The position numbers were made by a program, and so were the translations under genes. From an uncultured Clostridia bacterium (lineage in GTDB: Bacteria; Bacillota; Clostridia; Christensenellales; Borkfalkiaceae): 5,803 nt of DNA. This document shows, piece after piece, positions 3,953-5,803 of this stretch (positions within the stretch are counted from its first letter, which is position 1; each line of letters begins with the position of its first letter). Below the pieces are notes generated by a model that saw only the letters and a program-made list of their open reading frames with translations, had not been told where the DNA came from and searched no databases. The stretch lies in contig CANRCY010000093.1 in assembly GCA_947629225.1 (NCBI GenBank), positions 1-5,803 of the forward strand, written 5' to 3'.

Positions 3953-5578
3953 TTACTTCGCGTATTCCACACTGCGGAATTCGCGGATGACGTTCACTTT
4001 GATCTGCCCCGGATATTCGAGTTCCGCCTCGATCTTCTTGGCAATGTCCTTGGCGAGGAAAAGCGCCTGTGCGTCGTCGATCACTTCGGGTTTGACGATG
4101 ACGCGCACCTCTCTGCCCGCCTGTATGGCATAGCTCTTGTCTACCCCCTTGAACGAGGACGCGATCGCCTCCAACTTTTCGAGACGTTTGACGTACCCTG
4201 CGCCCGTCTCGCGCCGCGCGCCCGGGCGCGCGCCCGAAATGCCATCTGCCGCCTGTACCAAAATCGCTTCGATCGTCTTGGGTTCCACGTCGCCGTGGTG
4301 CGCCATGATGGCGTTTACGATCATCGCGTTTTCTTTATACTTCTTTGCGAGGTCGGCGCCGAGCTGGATATGCGTCCCCTCTTGCTCGTGGTCGACGGCT
4401 TTGCCGATGTCGTGCAGAAGACCCGCGCGCTTTGCGAAGTTGACGTCTAAGCCGAGTTCCTGCGCCATGAGCCCCGCGAGCTGGGAGACCTCGATGGAGT
4501 GGCGGTAGACGTTCTGCCCGTAGCTCGTGCGGAATTTGAGCCGCCCGATGAGCTTGATGAGCTCGGGGTGCAGGTTATAGACGTCCGTCTCGAACATGGC
4601 TTCTTCGCCCGCTTTCTTGATCTCCTGATCGAGCTCCTTTTGCACTTTTTCCACCGTCTCCTCGATGCGGGCGGGATGGATCCTGCCGTCGGCGATGAGC
4701 CGTTCGAGGGTGAGGCGGGCGACTTCCCTGCGCACGGGGTCGAATCCCGAAAGGAGAACGACCTCGGGGGTATCGTCGATGACAAGTTCGATGCCCGTCG
4801 CGTTCTCGATCGCGCGGATGTTTCTCCCCTCTCTGCCGATGATACGCGCCTTCATATCGTCGTTGGGCAGAGGCACGACGGAGACGGTCGTTTCGGACGC
4901 ATGGTCGGACGCGCAACGCTGGATGGCAAGGGAGATGATGTTCTTGGCGTTCATATCCGCCTCTTCCTTCGCCTGCGCCTCCATGTTCCGCACCTGCAAT
5001 GCGCAGTCGCGGCGGGTCTCGTCCAAGATCTCTTCGGTGAGTTGCTGTTTTGCCTCTTCGCGGGTGAGCTGGGCAATGCGTTCGAGCTCCTGCGTCATGA
5101 GTTCCTGCTGATGGGAGAGTTGCTCTTGCAGTTTATCCGCCTCTTCCGTCTTTTTGGCAAGGTTCTTCTTCTGGTCTTCGAGGGACTGCTCTTTGCGGGA
5201 AATTTCCGTTTCGCGCTTTTCGAGCTGATCCTCCTGCTTGTTGAGCCGCGCTTCCTGACGCTGCTGTTCGGAGCGCTTTTCGCGCATCTCCTGTTCGAAT
5301 TCGTTTCTTCGCTTTTCTACCTGTTCCTTTGCCTCTAAAATCGTTTCCCGTTTTAACTGCTTGCAATCGTCTTTGGCTTTTGCAAGCATTTCTTCCACTT
5401 TCTGCGACGTTTCGTCGAGTTTTTGTGCATTTCTCTTTTCGGAAATCTTTTTCAGAACATTCCGCGTGACAAAGAACGCGGCAACGCCGCCGATCGCGAT
5501 CCCAACAATGGGGAGCACGATCAAAAGAGCGATCGCCCATCCGTCTACGGCAAGGAGCAGGCTTGCAAATGTGTTCAT
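3953..5578 (-). CDS. rny: Ribonuclease Y
   Basis: RNase Y is the membrane-anchored endoribonuclease that initiates mRNA decay and processing in many Gram-positive bacteria. The 541-residue product is near the usual length of about 520. Domains in order: an N-terminal membrane segment (about 13-37); a long charged coiled coil rich in Glu, Lys, Gln and Arg (about 40-215); a KH RNA-binding domain with IIGREGRNIRAIE (246-258); and an HD metal-dependent catalytic domain with H360 (YRHS), H389-D390 (LLHDIGKA), H427-H428-D430 (AHHGD) and D445 in ADGISGARPGAR. A family-typical C-terminal region ends YPGQIKVNVIREFRSVEYAK. All expected catalytic residues are present. The ATG at 5578 is supported by a GAGGAGG site 8 nt upstream and by placing the membrane helix at the N-terminus. 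The gene has its own consensus promoter and strong terminator, so it is transcribed alone here. A 279-codon antisense frame across it is a shadow. Confidence 0.98.
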   Translation of the reverse strand: MNTFASLLLAVDGWAIALLIVLPIVGIAIGGVAAFFVTRNVLKKISEKRNAQKLDETSQKVEEMLAKAKDDCKQLKRETILEAKEQVEKRRNEFEQEMREKRSEQQRQEARLNKQEDQLEKRETEISRKEQSLEDQKKNLAKKTEEADKLQEQLSHQQELMTQELERIAQLTREEAKQQLTEEILDETRRDCALQVRNMEAQAKEEADMNAKNIISLAIQRCASDHASETTVSVVPLPNDDMKARIIGREGRNIRAIENATGIELVIDDTPEVVLLSGFDPVRREVARLTLERLIADGRIHPARIEETVEKVQKELDQEIKKAGEEAMFETDVYNLHPELIKLIGRLKFRTSYGQNVYRHSIEVSQLAGLMAQELGLDVNFAKRAGLLHDIGKAVDHEQEGTHIQLGADLAKKYKENAMIVNAIMAHHGDVEPKTIEAILVQAADGISGARPGARRETGAGYVKRLEKLEAIASSFKGVDKSYAIQAGREVRVIVKPEVIDDAQALFLAKDIAKKIEAELEYPGQIKVNVIREFRSVEYAK

Positions 5579-5623
5579 ATGCTTCGCCTCCTCATGATTT
5601 ATTTGACTGATATTCTAAGAAGC

Positions 5624-5638
5624 GCCCTTGAAAAGGGC
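5624..5638 (-). other. Small hairpin in the rny leader
   Basis: GCCCTT and AAGGGC (arms 5624-5629 and 5633-5638) form a 6-bp stem with a 3-nt loop in the roughly 75-nt leader between the rny start of transcription and its ribosome site. No T-run follows, so it is not a terminator. It could protect the 5' end or act in self-control, neither shown. Confidence 0.4.
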
Positions 5639-5660
5639 ATAGTTAGACATTGTCGGATAC

Positions 5661-5689
5661 ATTATACTATATTTTATAGGGCTTGTCAA
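5661..5689 (-). promoter_or_regulatory. Consensus sigma-A promoter of rny
   Basis: On the minus strand a perfect TTGACA (5684-5689) and a perfect TATAAT (5661-5666) are separated by exactly 17 nt. Transcription would start near 5654, giving a leader of about 75 nt. This is the strongest promoter in the window. Confidence 0.95.
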
Positions 5690-5693
5690 TCGA

Positions 5694-5722
5694 TTCACAA
5701 AACCGAGATGCCTCATTGTGAA
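5694..5722. repeat. Inverted repeat just upstream of the rny -35 box
   Basis: TTCACAA (5694-5700) and TTGTGAA (5716-5722) are perfect 7-bp inverted arms 15 nt apart, 4 bp upstream of the -35 box. The centre contains a smaller GAG/CTC symmetry (5705-5714). This may be a regulator-binding site, but its right end overlaps the T-run of the neighbouring terminator, so the match may be partly incidental. Confidence 0.35.
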
Positions 5723-5755
5723 AAAAAATCAAAACCACCAGTGAACTGGTGGTTT
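5721..5755 (-). terminator. Terminator-like hairpin of an upstream unit beyond the right edge
   Basis: AAACCACCAG (5732-5741) pairs perfectly with CTGGTGGTTT (5746-5755) around a tetraloop. On the minus strand it is followed, after TGA, by eight T (5721-5728). It would end a minus-strand transcript entering from the right and insulate rny from it. With the two hairpins to its right it could also be the end of an IS200/IS605-type element. Confidence 0.7.
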
Positions 5756-5761
5756 GCACAA

Positions 5762-5801
5762 CCCCTAAAAGGGGATGATGTCGGCTGACCCGTAAACGGG
5801 T
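5762..5801. repeat. Two further stacked small hairpins at the right edge
   Basis: CCCCT/AGGGG (5762-5766 and 5770-5774, loop AAA) and ACCCG/CGGGT (5788-5792 and 5797-5801, loop TAAA) are 5-bp hairpins spaced 13 bases apart, 6 bases from the terminator hairpin. No coding frame here is convincing. Strings of small hairpins are typical of subterminal regions of IS200/IS605 elements, so an element end is possible, but no transposase is visible in the window. Confidence 0.4.
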
Positions 5802-5803
5802 GC

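Noticed and set aside
4499..5338. 279-codon open frame on the plus strand across rny
   Set aside because: Its Leu/Phe-rich runs mirror the Glu/Lys-rich coiled coil of RNase Y read in reverse. It has no independent support.
5579..5660. Riboswitch in the rny leader
   Set aside because: The leader is only about 75 nt with one small hairpin, no anti-terminator or terminator pair and no aptamer motif I recognise.

Overview
The window looks like the chromosome of a Gram-positive bacterium of the Clostridia type (Bacillota). It is GC-rich overall but has AT-rich promoters. The evidence is a full-length RNase Y (absent from E. coli), a YitT/DUF2179 membrane protein, a nrdR-ispG-(probable polC) order, strong Shine-Dalgarno sites (GGAGG type) and near-consensus sigma-A promoters with 17-nt spacers. 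I cannot name the genus. All supported genes are on the minus strand, so the biological reading order runs from high to low coordinates.

Right edge to centre: positions 5721-5803 hold three closely stacked hairpins, the last behaving as a terminator for something beyond the edge. They may also be the end of a mobile element. Then comes a consensus promoter (5661-5689), a leader with a small hairpin, and rny (3953-5578), which encodes the membrane-anchored endoribonuclease Y and ends at a strong terminator (3908-3936).

Positions 3546-3952 (about 400 bases) carry no gene I can support but are packed with inverted repeats: a 10-bp and an 8-bp hairpin, a TA-flanked unit of about 109 bp with imperfect terminal inverted repeats, two related short repeats in opposite orientation, and two short palindromes upstream of the next gene. 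This is the least ordinary non-coding part of the window.

Centre: a small gene (3225-3545) encodes a 106-residue protein that is 58% Gly, Asn and Cys, with 13 cysteines. It has its own terminator and a sigma-E/K-like CATACACT element upstream. Its function is unknown and a spore-layer or other structural role is only a guess. Next is a YitT-family membrane protein (2054-3091) with its own promoter and terminator.

Left part: an extended -10 promoter (1976-2004) drives nrdR (1471-1944), ispG (434-1474) and the start of a third gene (1-437, probably polC). Consecutive genes overlap by ATGA, so they are almost certainly one translationally coupled operon. It joins control of ribonucleotide reductase (NrdR), the MEP isoprenoid pathway (IspG) and, if the third call is right, the replicative DNA polymerase.

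Most of the window is ordinary housekeeping sequence. The places worth a second look are the Cys/Gly/Asn-rich small protein and the structured intergenic DNA beside it.
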